Shown in pieces: positions 8,731 to 18,253 of a stretch of DNA of 33,521 nucleotides. Position 1 is the stretch's first letter; each line of letters begins with the position of its first letter. Source of the DNA: Hyphomicrobiales bacterium (GTDB lineage Bacteria > Pseudomonadota > Alphaproteobacteria > Rhizobiales > Methyloligellaceae); contig JAJFHO010000200.1 in NCBI GenBank assembly GCA_021775575.1, positions 1-33,521 of the forward strand, in the 5' to 3' direction. The notes below the pieces were generated by a model. It did no database searches, was not told the origin of the DNA, and was given only the letters and a program-made list of their open reading frames with translations. The position numbers and the translations under genes are program-made.

Positions 8731-10833
8731 TCAGGACTGAAGATCGGCGAAGCTCTTGCCCGACTTCGCCAGCTCTTCGAGCAGCGGCGCCGGTTTGAGC
8801 ATGTCGCCATGTGCGTCATGGAGCTTCTTCATGACCTCATATATCTCTTTTGCGCCGACGAGATCGGCGTGGAACATCGGGCCGCCCCTGCCGATGGGAA
8901 AGCCATAGCCGTAGATCCAGACCAGATCGACATCGCTCGGACGGCTGGCGATGCCCTCGCCGAGAATATTCGCGCCTTCGTTGATCAGCGGATAGAGGCA
9001 ACGCTCGAGGATTTCCCGATCCGAAATCTCGCGCCGTTCGATACCCAGTTCCCCGGAAATCCCGACAATCAGTTTTTCGATCTCCGGGTCGGGAACGGCC
9101 ACGCGGCTGCCCTCGTGGTAAAGATAGTAGCCTTCCCGGCTCTTCTGACCGTGACGGCCCATTTCGTAGATCCGGTCGGGAATAATGGATGTGCGGTCGT
9201 CTGAAGGTATTGTAGCGCGCCTGTGCTGCCGGATCAGGTAGCTGACATCGAGCCCGGCCAGATCGCCCATGGCGAAGGGGCCCATCGGAAAACCGAAATC
9301 GTAAATGACCTTATCGACCTGCCGGGGAAGCGCCCCTTCCTCGAGCAGAAATTCAGCCTGGTTCTTGTAGGCGTAAAGCATCCGGTTGCCGACAAAACCG
9401 TCGCACACGCCGACCATGACGCCGACCTTGCCGATATCCTTCGACAGCTTCATCACCGTGGCGATGACATCGGGCGCGGTTTTTCCGCCCCGCACATTCT
9501 CCATCAGTTTCATGACATTCGCCGGACTGAAGAAGTGGGTGCCGATCACGTCGGCTGGCCGCTTGGTTGCGGCGGCAATCTCGTCGACGTCCAGCGTCGA
9601 TGTATTGGTGGCGAGGATCGCGCCGGGTTTGCAGGTCGCATCGAGCGTGCCGAAGATCTGCTTTTTCAGATCCATATCCTCAAACACCGCCTCTATGACG
9701 ATGTCGGCGTCCGCAATATCGGCATAGTCGGTGGTTCCGGTGATGCGCCCGAGGCGCGCGTCCATATCCCCTTGCGCAAGAGAGCCGCGCGACACGCTGC
9801 CTGCATAGGTATCGCGGGTCAGGGCCAGCCCCGTGTCGAGAGAATCCTTGCTGACCTCCAGGACCGTTACCGGCACGCCGCCATTGGCCAGGCTCATGGC
9901 GATGCCGCGCCCCATGGTGCCGCAGCCGATGACGGCGGCGGATTTGATTTCCCGGACCGGCGTGTCGGCGGGCACGCCGGGTATTTTATGCGCCTGGCGT
10001 TCGGCAAAGAACAGATGGCGCTGCGCCTTCGACTGATCGGACTGCACCAGCTCGTCGAAATTTTTCCGCTCCAGCGCCAGACCCTCATCGAGTGAAATCG
10101 TCAGCGCACTCTCCACCGCCTCGATACAGCGCTCCGGCGCGATCAGGCCGCGTGAGCGCCGGGCGACCTTGGCCCGCATGTCGGCGAAAATCTTCTCTGC
10201 GCCGCTGCCGTCGATCGTCAACTCACGGGTCCGGCGCGCTCCCTTGCCGCCGGCGACAAGCCCGTTGGCATAGTCGAGCGCGCCCTCAACCAGGTCGCCA
10301 TCGATGATCTCGTCGAAAAAGCCAAGCTCCCGGCCCATTTGCGCACCGACATAGTCGCCGCTCAATATGATATCGAGCGCAGGCGCGATTCCAACGAGCC
10401 GTGGCAGCCGCTGCGTTCCGCCGGCGCCGGGCAGCAGGCCGAGCTTGATTTCGGGAAGGCCGAACTTTGCCGAAGCGTCTCCCACCCGGTAATGACACCC
10501 CAATGAAATCTCGCAACCGCCGCCGACGGCACTGCCGTGGATCGCGGCGACGACGGGTGTTTCGCAGATCTCGATCTGGTTGATGAGGTTGGTGAGAAAG
10601 GGCTCCTCGCGCGGTTTTCCGAATTCGCGAATGTCGGCGCCGCCACAGAAGCAGCGCCCGCGTCCGGTCAGAATGATGGCCTTGATCGTGCCGTCCGCTT
10701 CAGCCTTGGCGATTGCGTCGGCTATGCCTTGCCGGACCGCGACGCCCATGGCGTTGACGGGCGGATTATTCAATGTAATCAAGGCAATCGAGCCATGCGT
10801 CTGAAATTCGACACCGTCCCCCATAGGCCCCAT
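8731..10833 (-). CDS. Enoyl-CoA hydratase / 3-hydroxyacyl-CoA dehydrogenase bifunctional protein (FadB/FadJ-like)
   Basis: A 700-residue fusion for two steps of beta-oxidation. An N-terminal crotonase domain (about 5-200) has the oxyanion-hole region [13 protein letters not shown] and both catalytic glutamates (Glu108, Glu128 in [15 protein letters not shown]). The NAD-binding domain begins at [10 protein letters not shown] (301-310). The catalytic His433 ([16 protein letters not shown]) and Glu445 are present, and two C-terminal helical domains follow. Everything needed for activity is visible. The start could also be the ATG nine bases inside. It leads a minus-strand operon with the phosphotransferase and diverges from the MDR oxidoreductase. 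No thiolase partner is in the window. Confidence 0.93.
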   Translation of the reverse strand: MGPMGDGVEFQTHGSIALITLNNPPVNAMGVAVRQGIADAIAKAEADGTIKAIILTGRGRCFCGGADIREFGKPREEPFLTNLINQIEICETPVVAAIHGSAVGGGCEISLGCHYRVGDASAKFGLPEIKLGLLPGAGGTQRLPRLVGIAPALDIILSGDYVGAQMGRELGFFDEIIDGDLVEGALDYANGLVAGGKGARRTRELTIDGSGAEKIFADMRAKVARRSRGLIAPERCIEAVESALTISLDEGLALERKNFDELVQSDQSKAQRHLFFAERQAHKIPGVPADTPVREIKSAAVIGCGTMGRGIAMSLANGGVPVTVLEVSKDSLDTGLALTRDTYAGSVSRGSLAQGDMDARLGRITGTTDYADIADADIVIEAVFEDMDLKKQIFGTLDATCKPGAILATNTSTLDVDEIAAATKRPADVIGTHFFSPANVMKLMENVRGGKTAPDVIATVMKLSKDIGKVGVMVGVCDGFVGNRMLYAYKNQAEFLLEEGALPRQVDKVIYDFGFPMGPFAMGDLAGLDVSYLIRQHRRATIPSDDRTSIIPDRIYEMGRHGQKSREGYYLYHEGSRVAVPDPEIEKLIVGISGELGIERREISDREILERCLYPLINEGANILGEGIASRPSDVDLVWIYGYGFPIGRGGPMFHADLVGAKEIYEVMKKLHDAHGDMLKPAPLLEELAKSGKSFADLQS

Positions 10834-10953
10834 CCGCTTTTTGAAATTTGCTTTTGTTTGGCGAAACTGGAGTATGGTCGCGCCGGTCGGGGATGTCTAG
10901 CATCGCACGCGCGGCGTTCTGCCAGGATATAGTCAGGTATTTTCGGGGGACCA

Positions 10954-11988
10954 ATGAGCAAAGAGACGAACCGCCAAATCCTTCTCGCGGCACGGCCCGA
11001 AGGCGCGCCGAAGGCGAGCGACTTCGAGCTGGCCGAGACATCTGTACCCGCGCCCGGCGAGGGCGAGTTGGTCGCCCGCACGATCTATCTTTCACTCGAC
11101 CCGTATATGCGCGGGCGCATGAGCAATATGCAGTCCTACGCCAAGCCGGTCGAGATTGGAGACGTCATGCCCGGTGGCGCGGTCAGTCAGGTGGTCGCGT
11201 CGAACAATCCGAAATTCGCGACAGGCGATATCCTGTTCGGTTATTCAGGCTGGCAGGACTATGCGCTCACCAACGGCAAGGGTTTCCGCAAGCTCGATCC
11301 TGCGCGGGCCCCGATTTCCACGTCGCTCGGCATTCTCGGAATGCCGGGCATGACGGCCTATGCGGGTCTCAAGAATATCGGCGAGCCGAAAGAAGGCGAA
11401 ACGCTTGTCGTGGCGGCGGCCTCCGGCGCCGTCGGCTCTGCCGTCGGGCAGATCGGCAGGATCAGGGGATGCCGCGTGGTCGGAGTGGCGGGGTCGGCGG
11501 AGAAATGCGAATTCGTTGCCGAGGAGCTTGGCTTCGACGCCTGCATCAGCCACCGCGACCCGGACTTCGCCGGCAAACTCGCTGCCGCTTGCCCGAACGG
11601 CGTCGATGTCTATTGGGAAAATGTCGGCGGCAAGGTGTTCGAGGCGGTGCTGCCGCTATTCAACCATTTTGCGCGGGTCCCCGTCTGCGGCCTGATTGCC
11701 CAATATAATGCAACGGCACTCCCCGAAGCCCCCAACAAGATACCGGTGCTCATGCGCTCGGTGCTGAGCAACCGAATGCGGATACAGGGCTTTATCGTCT
11801 GGGACTTCGCCGATCAGGAAGGCGAATTTCAGGAGACCATGAGCGGCTGGGTGCGTGAGGGCCGCGTCAAATACCGCGAGGATTTCGTCGATGGGCTGGA
11901 GAATGCGCCGGACGCTTTTATGGGGCTGCTGGAGGGCAAGAATTTCGGCAAGCTTGTGGTCCGGGTTTCGCCCGACCCGACGCAGTAA
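10954..11988 (+). CDS. Zinc-free MDR oxidoreductase, NADPH-dependent (CurA/prostaglandin reductase-like)
   Basis: A 344-residue medium-chain reductase of the leukotriene B4 12-hydroxydehydrogenase/CurA group. It has the family segment LSLDPYMRGRM near residue 50, the nucleotide loop AAASGAVGSAVGQIGR, and no zinc-ligand cysteine/histidine set. Members reduce the double bond of alpha,beta-unsaturated ketones or aldehydes with NADPH. The ATG is preceded by TCGGGGGACC. The acyl-CoA dehydrogenase follows after 18 bases, so they form one operon. A role reducing an enone intermediate of the same pathway is plausible; the substrate is not known. Confidence 0.9.
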   Translation: MSKETNRQILLAARPEGAPKASDFELAETSVPAPGEGELVARTIYLSLDPYMRGRMSNMQSYAKPVEIGDVMPGGAVSQVVASNNPKFATGDILFGYSGWQDYALTNGKGFRKLDPARAPISTSLGILGMPGMTAYAGLKNIGEPKEGETLVVAAASGAVGSAVGQIGRIRGCRVVGVAGSAEKCEFVAEELGFDACISHRDPDFAGKLAAACPNGVDVYWENVGGKVFEAVLPLFNHFARVPVCGLIAQYNATALPEAPNKIPVLMRSVLSNRMRIQGFIVWDFADQEGEFQETMSGWVREGRVKYREDFVDGLENAPDAFMGLLEGKNFGKLVVRVSPDPTQ

Positions 11989-12006
11989 CGCGAGCAGGGG
12001 CTGATC

Positions 12007-13230
<1,224 letters not shown>

Positions 13231-13972
13231 CAAAGGCCCGTACGCCAGGCTGGGCATGGTTGCCAGCCGCGCCAGCCGTGGGGGCTGATCTGAGCCGGGG
13301 TGGAACGCCGCGCACAAGGACTAACGCTTGCGGCGCCCGGTCCCGGACTTGCGGCCGGCAACCAGCATCGTCATGTAATCCCCATTTCGCGGCTGAAGTA
13401 GGTCGCGGGAAAGATGCTTTATGGCAGCCGTGGCGGGATTGTGGCGATTAGCGCCCTTTTGACCAATTCAGGGCCGCTCCGCATAAATCCCGGCGCGGCG
13501 GCGAAACGCAGTTCAGGGGCCGCGGGACCGCCGAAGGGAAAGCCGCGCCCTCCGGGAGCTTATGGTTGGCGAATGAGTGGGCAGGTGTGCTCCTGGGCCG
13601 CATTATGACAAGCAGCTCAGAGTTTGCGGTGGCTGTTGGCCATGCCGTTTGGGGGGGCTAGAAGTTCTAGGAGAGAGCCTGCACGCAAGGCCTCACGTCA
13701 GCGGCACTCCCTCCCGACCTATTGGCCAACAGCCACCGTCGCCATGAAGCCTCTGATTCGCGGCAAAAGTGAGTCTTGGCGTGGCAGCTTTATGGCGACA
13801 GGCAGCGATTGCCTGGCGCATACGGTCGTTGTGCCTGATCTGCGCAGGCTGGCTTGCCACCGCCATTCCGGCTGGCATAAGCTTGCCGGAGCGGCGCACG
13901 TAGGAGCAGCATGGCGCATTTTTCGAATTCAGCGACGGTATGGAATCCGGTGCGCCGGGCCGGGGAATTGAC
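13231..13972. other. 740-base gap without a convincing gene
   Basis: Several frames are open here, but none looks like a known protein or has good codon use. Items seen are a weak 6-bp hairpin after the dehydrogenase stop (13248-13268) with no T-run, a short sequence resembling 33-51 of the window (13475-13493), and a long imperfect hairpin at 13626-13739 listed separately. Confidence 0.5.
13626..13739. ncRNA. Candidate structured RNA or small palindromic element
   Basis: A perfect 16-bp inverted repeat (arms 13627-13642 and 13723-13738, GGTGGCTGTTGGCCA core) encloses about 80 bases that can pair further. TTGGGGGGG pairs with CCCTCCCGA inside the arms, then two small hairpins follow, CTAGAAGTTCTAG (13658-13670) and GAGAGCCT...AGGCCTC. 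A layered long hairpin of about 110 nt resembles a structured RNA in outline, but I could not match it to 6S, SRP, tmRNA or RNase P signatures. A MITE-like palindrome is the alternative. The strand is not determined. Confidence 0.35.
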
Positions 13973-14677
13973 ATGCCGGTAACGCTGGCGGACGTCAACG
14001 AAGCGCTGCAAGCGGCAGGGCTGACTCCGCGCGGCGCTTTCAATCCCCGACCGGAAGATGGCGTTCCTGAACCGGCCGCCGGCCGGCCGGCAATGACGCT
14101 GGTCCTGACCGGCAACGCGGGGCCGGCCATGTGGGCGGCGTTCAGCGCCGCGCGTGACCCGGCGGTCGAGTTGCTGGATGACTGGTCGCGTGATGTGCTG
14201 GAGCCGCTGGCGCGATCCTTCGGGGCGCTTGCCCTGTTTCCTTTTCAAAAACCGCATCTGCCGTTTCAGCGTTGGGCGCAAAAGGCGGAGGCCTGTCACG
14301 CCTCGCCGCTGGGCATGTTTATCCATCCCGACCACGGGCTCTGGCATGGCTACCGGGGCGCGCTCGCCCTGGCGGAACGCCTGGCGCTGCCGCCCGCAGA
14401 CAGCCGCCCCCGGCCCTGCGACGAGTGTCCGGACCGGCCCTGTCTGAACACCTGTCCGGTCGGCGCATTCCGCGCCGGGGGCGATGGCGCCAGCTATGAC
14501 GTGCCGGCCTGCGCGCGGCATCTCGACAGCCCGGCCGGCGCTGACTGCATGGCACTGGGCTGCCGGGCGCGGCGCGCCTGCCCCGAAGGCCGGACCGCCC
14601 GTTACCAGCCGGAGCAGGCCGGATTCCACATGCGGGCGTTTTTGAAATCGCGCCGTGCCGACGGCAGTTTGGACTGA
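13973..14677 (+). CDS. 4Fe-4S cluster protein (QueG-like C-terminal half)
   Basis: A 234-residue protein with a cysteine-free N-terminal domain (first ~120 residues) and a cysteine-rich C-terminal ferredoxin-like part. The first cysteine set is CDECPDRPCLNTCPVGAF, and a second is ACARHLD...CMALGCRARRACP, enough for two 4Fe-4S clusters. The pattern resembles the ferredoxin tail of epoxyqueuosine reductase, but the cobalamin-binding QueG core is not evident. The ATG at 13973 has GGGGA upstream; a further in-frame ATG at 13940 lacks a clear site. It lies just before the corrinoid methyl-transfer operon, separated by a terminator-like hairpin, so a redox role there is possible but not shown. Confidence 0.7.
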   Translation: MPVTLADVNEALQAAGLTPRGAFNPRPEDGVPEPAAGRPAMTLVLTGNAGPAMWAAFSAARDPAVELLDDWSRDVLEPLARSFGALALFPFQKPHLPFQRWAQKAEACHASPLGMFIHPDHGLWHGYRGALALAERLALPPADSRPRPCDECPDRPCLNTCPVGAFRAGGDGASYDVPACARHLDSPAGADCMALGCRARRACPEGRTARYQPEQAGFHMRAFLKSRRADGSLD

Positions 14678-14710
14678 CCCGCCGCAGGCTGCGCCGGCTT
14701 CTATCGCGCA

Positions 14711-14755
14711 GAGACAAATCGCCACACGGGAAAGGGTGGCTCTTTGTCTCTCTTG
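14711..14755 (+). terminator. Hairpin terminator after the 4Fe-4S gene
   Basis: GAGACAAA (14711-14718) pairs with TTTGTCTC (14743-14750), and inside it GCCAC (14721-14725) pairs with GTGGC (14736-14740). A T-rich stretch follows. It sits 34 bases after the stop of the 4Fe-4S gene and separates it from the corrinoid operon. Confidence 0.6.
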
Positions 14756-14757
14756 TG

Positions 14758-14780
14758 TTAATATATTGCTGACATATCAG
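14758..14780. promoter_or_regulatory. AT-rich operator-like site A, upstream of the corrinoid operon
   Basis: The block TAATATATTGCTGACA matches 26115-26130 upstream of the dioxygenase at 15 of 16 positions. The full 23 bases (to ATATCAG) also share 16 of 23 with the site at 20741. The left and right 9-mers are imperfect inverted repeats (6 of 9). It lies about 106 bases before the corrinoid gene ATG. A TTGACC at 14801 downstream could be a -35 box, in which case this site lies upstream of the promoter. Confidence 0.5.
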
Positions 14781-14886
14781 TGTGAGAGCCGCTGCGCCTC
14801 TTGACCTCGGGCAACATGTACATATGGCGTCGGTGGCAAAACGGGTCTTGTCAGGATTCCGTGGCGGAGTGGAAAGGGAGACGGAG

Positions 14887-15531
14887 ATGTCCATTCAGGA
14901 AATTTACGATGCGGTGCTGGAATATGAAGAAGAAGACGTCGCCGAACTGGTCCAGGCGGAGGTCGATGCCGGCACCGATATCGAAAAAATCCTCAATGAG
15001 GGCCTGATCAGCGCGCTCGACGTGGTTGGCGAGAAATTCAGCGCCGGCACATTATTCGTGCCGGAAATGCTGATGGCCGCCGAGGCGGTTCAAGCCGGCT
15101 TGGAGATCGTCCGTCCGTTGCTCGTCGACAAGGGCGCCAAGGCGATCGGTACAGTGGTGCTGGGAACGGTCAAGGGGGATTTGCACGATATCGGCAAGAA
15201 CCTCGTCGGCATGATGTTCGAGGGTGCGGGTTTCAAGCTGATCGATCTGGGCACCGATGTGGATCCGGAAGAGTTCATCTCCGCGGCCCAGGAAAACGAC
15301 GCCGACCTTATCCTGCTTTCCGGCCTGCTGACGACCTCCATGCCGGAGATGGAAAAAGCTGTCGCCGCTATCCGCAAGGCGAATGAAAACCGCAATTTAA
15401 ACGTCAAGACCATGGTGGGCGGCCCGCCTGTCAATGCCGAATTCGCCGCGAAAATCGGCGCTGACGGCTACAGCATCGATGCCCCGACGGCTGTCGACGA
15501 TGCGCGCGCCTTTATGGCCGCCGGCATTTGA
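14887..15531 (+). CDS. Corrinoid (B12-binding) methyl-carrier protein
   Basis: A 214-residue carrier of the MtaC/MtbC/MttC/MtvC type. It shuttles a methyl group on the cobalt of a bound corrinoid between two methyltransferases. Residues 1-85 form the helical cap domain, followed by the Rossmann B12 domain with GDLHDIGKNL (Asp98, His100 as the lower cobalt ligand, Gly103), SGLL (Ser145) and VGGPPV (177-182). All B12-binding motifs are intact. The ATG at 14887 is chosen because the family N-terminus begins with MSIQEIYDAV and GGAG precedes it; a GTG at 14782 is in frame but adds unrelated residues. First gene of a five-gene plus-strand operon. I see no B12-box in the leader. Confidence 0.95.
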   Translation: MSIQEIYDAVLEYEEEDVAELVQAEVDAGTDIEKILNEGLISALDVVGEKFSAGTLFVPEMLMAAEAVQAGLEIVRPLLVDKGAKAIGTVVLGTVKGDLHDIGKNLVGMMFEGAGFKLIDLGTDVDPEEFISAAQENDADLILLSGLLTTSMPEMEKAVAAIRKANENRNLNVKTMVGGPPVNAEFAAKIGADGYSIDAPTAVDDARAFMAAGI

Positions 15532-15560
15532 ACAGTGGACACCAACCAAGGGACGGGACA

Positions 15561-16715
15561 ATGACCTGGACACATCGCGAACGCATTTTGGCGGCCCTGA
15601 ATCACGAGGAACCGGACCGTGTGCCGATCGATTTCGGTGGCGCCGAGTTCACGACGATCACGCTGGCCGGGTACGAGAAGCTGAAAAAATATATGGGCGT
15701 CGATGCCCCCACCGAGGTGATGTCGATCATTCACACCTGCGCCCACCCGGCCGAGGAAATTCTCAACCGGTTCGACGTCGACACCCGCAACGTCCAGCCG
15801 AGCGCTTATGAGGGTGGCGTCGATCACTGGATTGACGACAATACCTATATCGACACTTTCAATGTTCTGTGGAAGCGCACCGAAAAGGCCGTGGATCAGC
15901 ACTTCCTGCACCAGGATGGCCCCTTCCACGGCGGCAAGCTGACGGTCGAACAGGTCGAGGAATATGAGTGGCCGGACGGCAAGAATCCGGGCCTGGTCAA
16001 AGGCGTCCGGGAACGGGTCGAACAGATCAAGGCCAACGGCGACCATGCGGTTTGTCTCTACATACCGGGCGGCGTGATTCACCGCGGCTACGCCATGCGC
16101 GGCTTTGAGTCCTATCTCAAGGACCTCTATAAACGACCCGAGGCCTTGCAGCGGATGATGGACAAGCTCTGTGACTTCTGGTGCGACAATGCGGAATCGA
16201 TGATCGAGGCGGCTGGGCCAGAAAATGTCGACATTATCTATTTCGGCGAGGATCTGGGGACCCAGGACAGCTGCATGTTCGATCCGGACACCATCTACAA
16301 GGATTATTTAAAGCCGCGCCATCGCCGCATGGTCGAGCTGGTCAAGGGGCTGACCAACAACAAGGCCAAGGTCTGCTACCATTGCTGCGGCTCGGCCTAT
16401 CAGTTTATCCCGCATCTGCTGGATATCGGCGTCGATGCGCTGAACCCTGTCCAGGTCACCGCCAAGAATATGGAACCCGAGCGCCTGAAGGAAGCCTTCG
16501 GCGACCGGCTGACCTTCTGGGGCGGCATAAATACCCAGCAAACATTGCCCTTCGGCACGCCCGAAGAAGTTGTGACCGAGACCAAGCGGATCATCGATAT
16601 CCTGGGCAAGGGCGGCGGCTACATTCTCAACTCCGTGCACAACATCCAGGCCGAGGTGCCGCCGGAAAACATCGTCGCCATGTTCGAAACCGGCGTTGCT
16701 CACCGGTATCATTGA
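15561..16715 (+). CDS. URO-D family corrinoid methyltransferase
   Basis: A 384-residue TIM-barrel protein of the uroporphyrinogen decarboxylase superfamily, methyltransferase branch (MtaA/MtbA/MtvB relatives). It starts with THRERILAALNHEEPDRVPIDF, typical of this branch rather than of heme biosynthesis. The likely zinc site is YHCCGSAY (His274, Cys276). The usual distal cysteine region reads SVHNIQAEVPPENI, with Ser/His instead of Cys. The only candidate for substrate:corrinoid methyl transfer in the operon, so it probably demethylates the substrate. An ATG at 15528 overlaps the preceding stop, but the family start fits 15561, after GGGAC. Relatives act on methoxylated aromatics, methanol and methylamines; the substrate here is not readable. 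Confidence 0.88.
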   Translation: MTWTHRERILAALNHEEPDRVPIDFGGAEFTTITLAGYEKLKKYMGVDAPTEVMSIIHTCAHPAEEILNRFDVDTRNVQPSAYEGGVDHWIDDNTYIDTFNVLWKRTEKAVDQHFLHQDGPFHGGKLTVEQVEEYEWPDGKNPGLVKGVRERVEQIKANGDHAVCLYIPGGVIHRGYAMRGFESYLKDLYKRPEALQRMMDKLCDFWCDNAESMIEAAGPENVDIIYFGEDLGTQDSCMFDPDTIYKDYLKPRHRRMVELVKGLTNNKAKVCYHCCGSAYQFIPHLLDIGVDALNPVQVTAKNMEPERLKEAFGDRLTFWGGINTQQTLPFGTPEEVVTETKRIIDILGKGGGYILNSVHNIQAEVPPENIVAMFETGVAHRYH

Positions 16716-16717
16716 AA

Positions 16718-17320
16718 ATGATGGACAGCGCGGCCGGCAACCCCTCGACCCTGGTCATCTGTTGCGGCGCGATCGCCAACGAGATTGTCACCATCATCCG
16801 CGCCAACGGATGGGACCATATGAAGGTCGAATGCCTGCCGGCCAAGCTGCATAACCAGCCCGACGCCCTGCCAGAAGGCGTACGCGCCAAGATTCGCTCG
16901 GGCCGGGCGCGCGGCGAGGAAGTGATCGTGCTTTATAGCGATTGCGGCACCGGCGGCGCCATGGCCAGGGTGCTGGAAGAGGAGGGCGTTGAGAATATCG
17001 GCGGCTCGCATTGCTACGAGGTGTTCACCGGCTCGGAACCGTTCAAGGCGCTGATGGAAGACGAGCCGGGCAGTTTCTTCGTCACCGACTTTTTGGCGCG
17101 GCATTTCGAAAAGCTGGTTTTCAATGGCCTGGGGCTGGACCGTTTCCCGAAGCTCCGCGACGTCTATTTCGGCAAGTACCGCCGAATGGTCTATCTGGTG
17201 CAGCGCGAGAATGCGGAGAATCTGGCGCGCGCGGAAGCAGCCGCCGACAGCATCGGACTTGATCTGGAGGTGCGCCATACCGGTTATGGCGGCTTCCAGA
17301 AATTCCTGGAAACCAAGTAA
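16718..17320 (+). CDS. DUF1638 domain protein
   Basis: About 200 residues (the ATG at 16718 or the next codon) of the DUF1638 family. Motifs visible are ICCGAIANEI near the N-terminus, LPAKLHNQPDALPEGVR, YSDCGTGGAM and HCYEVFTG, with conserved cysteines and histidines that suggest a metal or cofactor site. The family is repeatedly found beside corrinoid methyltransferases, but I know of no firmly established activity. The gene follows the URO-D methyltransferase after two bases, with no clear ribosome site, so it is probably translationally coupled. A role in corrinoid loading, methyl transfer or cobalt redox is inference. Confidence 0.85.
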   Translation: MMDSAAGNPSTLVICCGAIANEIVTIIRANGWDHMKVECLPAKLHNQPDALPEGVRAKIRSGRARGEEVIVLYSDCGTGGAMARVLEEEGVENIGGSHCYEVFTGSEPFKALMEDEPGSFFVTDFLARHFEKLVFNGLGLDRFPKLRDVYFGKYRRMVYLVQRENAENLARAEAAADSIGLDLEVRHTGYGGFQKFLETK

Positions 17321-17389
17321 CCCGGTGGGCCCGGCCACGGAAATCGTCCGCCGAGCGCACCGCCAATCGCAGGAGCTTAACGCAGCGTC

Positions 17390-18253
17390 ATGACCGAGAC
17401 CGTCTTGAGTTCACCAGCCAAGGAAGTGGTAATCGGATTCGACCGGCCCTTTGTCGTCATCGGCGAGCGGATCAACCCTACCGGGCGCAAGAAGCTGGCC
17501 GCCGAAATTGCCGCAGGCAATTATTCGACCGTCGAGCGCGATGCCGCCGATCAGGTGGCGGCCGGCGCTCATGTGCTCGACGTCAACGCCGGCGTGCCCA
17601 CCGCGGATGAGGCCAAAATGATGACCGAGATGGTGCAACGGGTGCAGCGGCTCGTCGATGTACCGCTATGCATCGATTCCGCCATGGTGCCGGCGCTGGA
17701 AGCCGGCCTCGCCGCCTATGACGGCAAGGCGCTGATAAACTCGGTCACCGGCGAACAGGAAAGCCTGGAAAGCGTGCTGCCGCTGGCCAAAAAATACGGT
17801 GCCGCCGTGGTCGCCATCTGCAACGACGAGAGCGGTATTTCCGAAGACCCCGCCGTGCGGTTCGCGGTTGCGCGGAAGATCAAGCAGCGCGCCCTGGATC
17901 ATGGCCTGCCGGCCGCCGACGTGGTTGTCGATCCGCTGGTCATGCCGGTGGGCGCGGTGGGCAACGCCGGGCGTTCGGTGCTTTCGCTGGTGCGCAGGGT
18001 GCGCGAGGAACTGGAACTCAACACGATTTGCGGCGCATCCAATGTCAGCTTCGGCCTGCCGGACCGGCAGGGTCTCAATGCGGCCTTTCTGGCCATGTTG
18101 ATCGGCGCCGGGCTGACCTCGGCCATCGTCAACCCGCTGCATGCGCGGGTGATGACGGGGATCACCGGGGCGGAGGTGCTGGCCGGTCTCGACAACAGGT
18201 GCAAGAGATGGATGAAACGGTGCCGCGCCCAGCAACAGACACGGGCGGCGTAG
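17390..18253 (+). CDS. Methyltetrahydrofolate:corrinoid methyltransferase (pterin-binding)
   Basis: A 287-residue pterin-binding TIM barrel of the AcsE/MtvA type, related to dihydropteroate synthase and the folate domain of MetH. Motifs in order are IGERINPTGRKK, HVLDVNAG, PLCIDSA, LINSVTGE, VVDPLVMPVG and CGASNVSFGLPDRQ. In the cycle it would move the methyl group from methyl-Co(III) to tetrahydrofolate, giving 5-methyl-THF. The closest GGAG lies about 15 bases before the ATG, which is longer than usual. The C-terminus (RCKRWMKRCRAQQQTRAA) is basic and overlaps the next gene by 46 bases. A dihydropteroate synthase role is unlikely in this context. Confidence 0.92.
   Translation: MTETVLSSPAKEVVIGFDRPFVVIGERINPTGRKKLAAEIAAGNYSTVERDAADQVAAGAHVLDVNAGVPTADEAKMMTEMVQRVQRLVDVPLCIDSAMVPALEAGLAAYDGKALINSVTGEQESLESVLPLAKKYGAAVVAICNDESGISEDPAVRFAVARKIKQRALDHGLPAADVVVDPLVMPVGAVGNAGRSVLSLVRRVREELELNTICGASNVSFGLPDRQGLNAAFLAMLIGAGLTSAIVNPLHARVMTGITGAEVLAGLDNRCKRWMKRCRAQQQTRAA

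Noticed and set aside
13322-13375. Tiny minus-strand frame MTMLVAGRKSGTGRRKR
   Set aside because: Seventeen codons with no ribosome site or family match; not distinguishable from chance.
13626-13739. SRP 4.5S RNA (CTGTTGG near the 5' end)
   Set aside because: The conserved core with the GGAA loop (GGTCAGGTCCGGAAGG-like) is absent.
14781-14886. Cobalamin riboswitch in the leader of the corrinoid operon
   Set aside because: The leader is only about 105 bases and has no GCCACTG-type B12 box.
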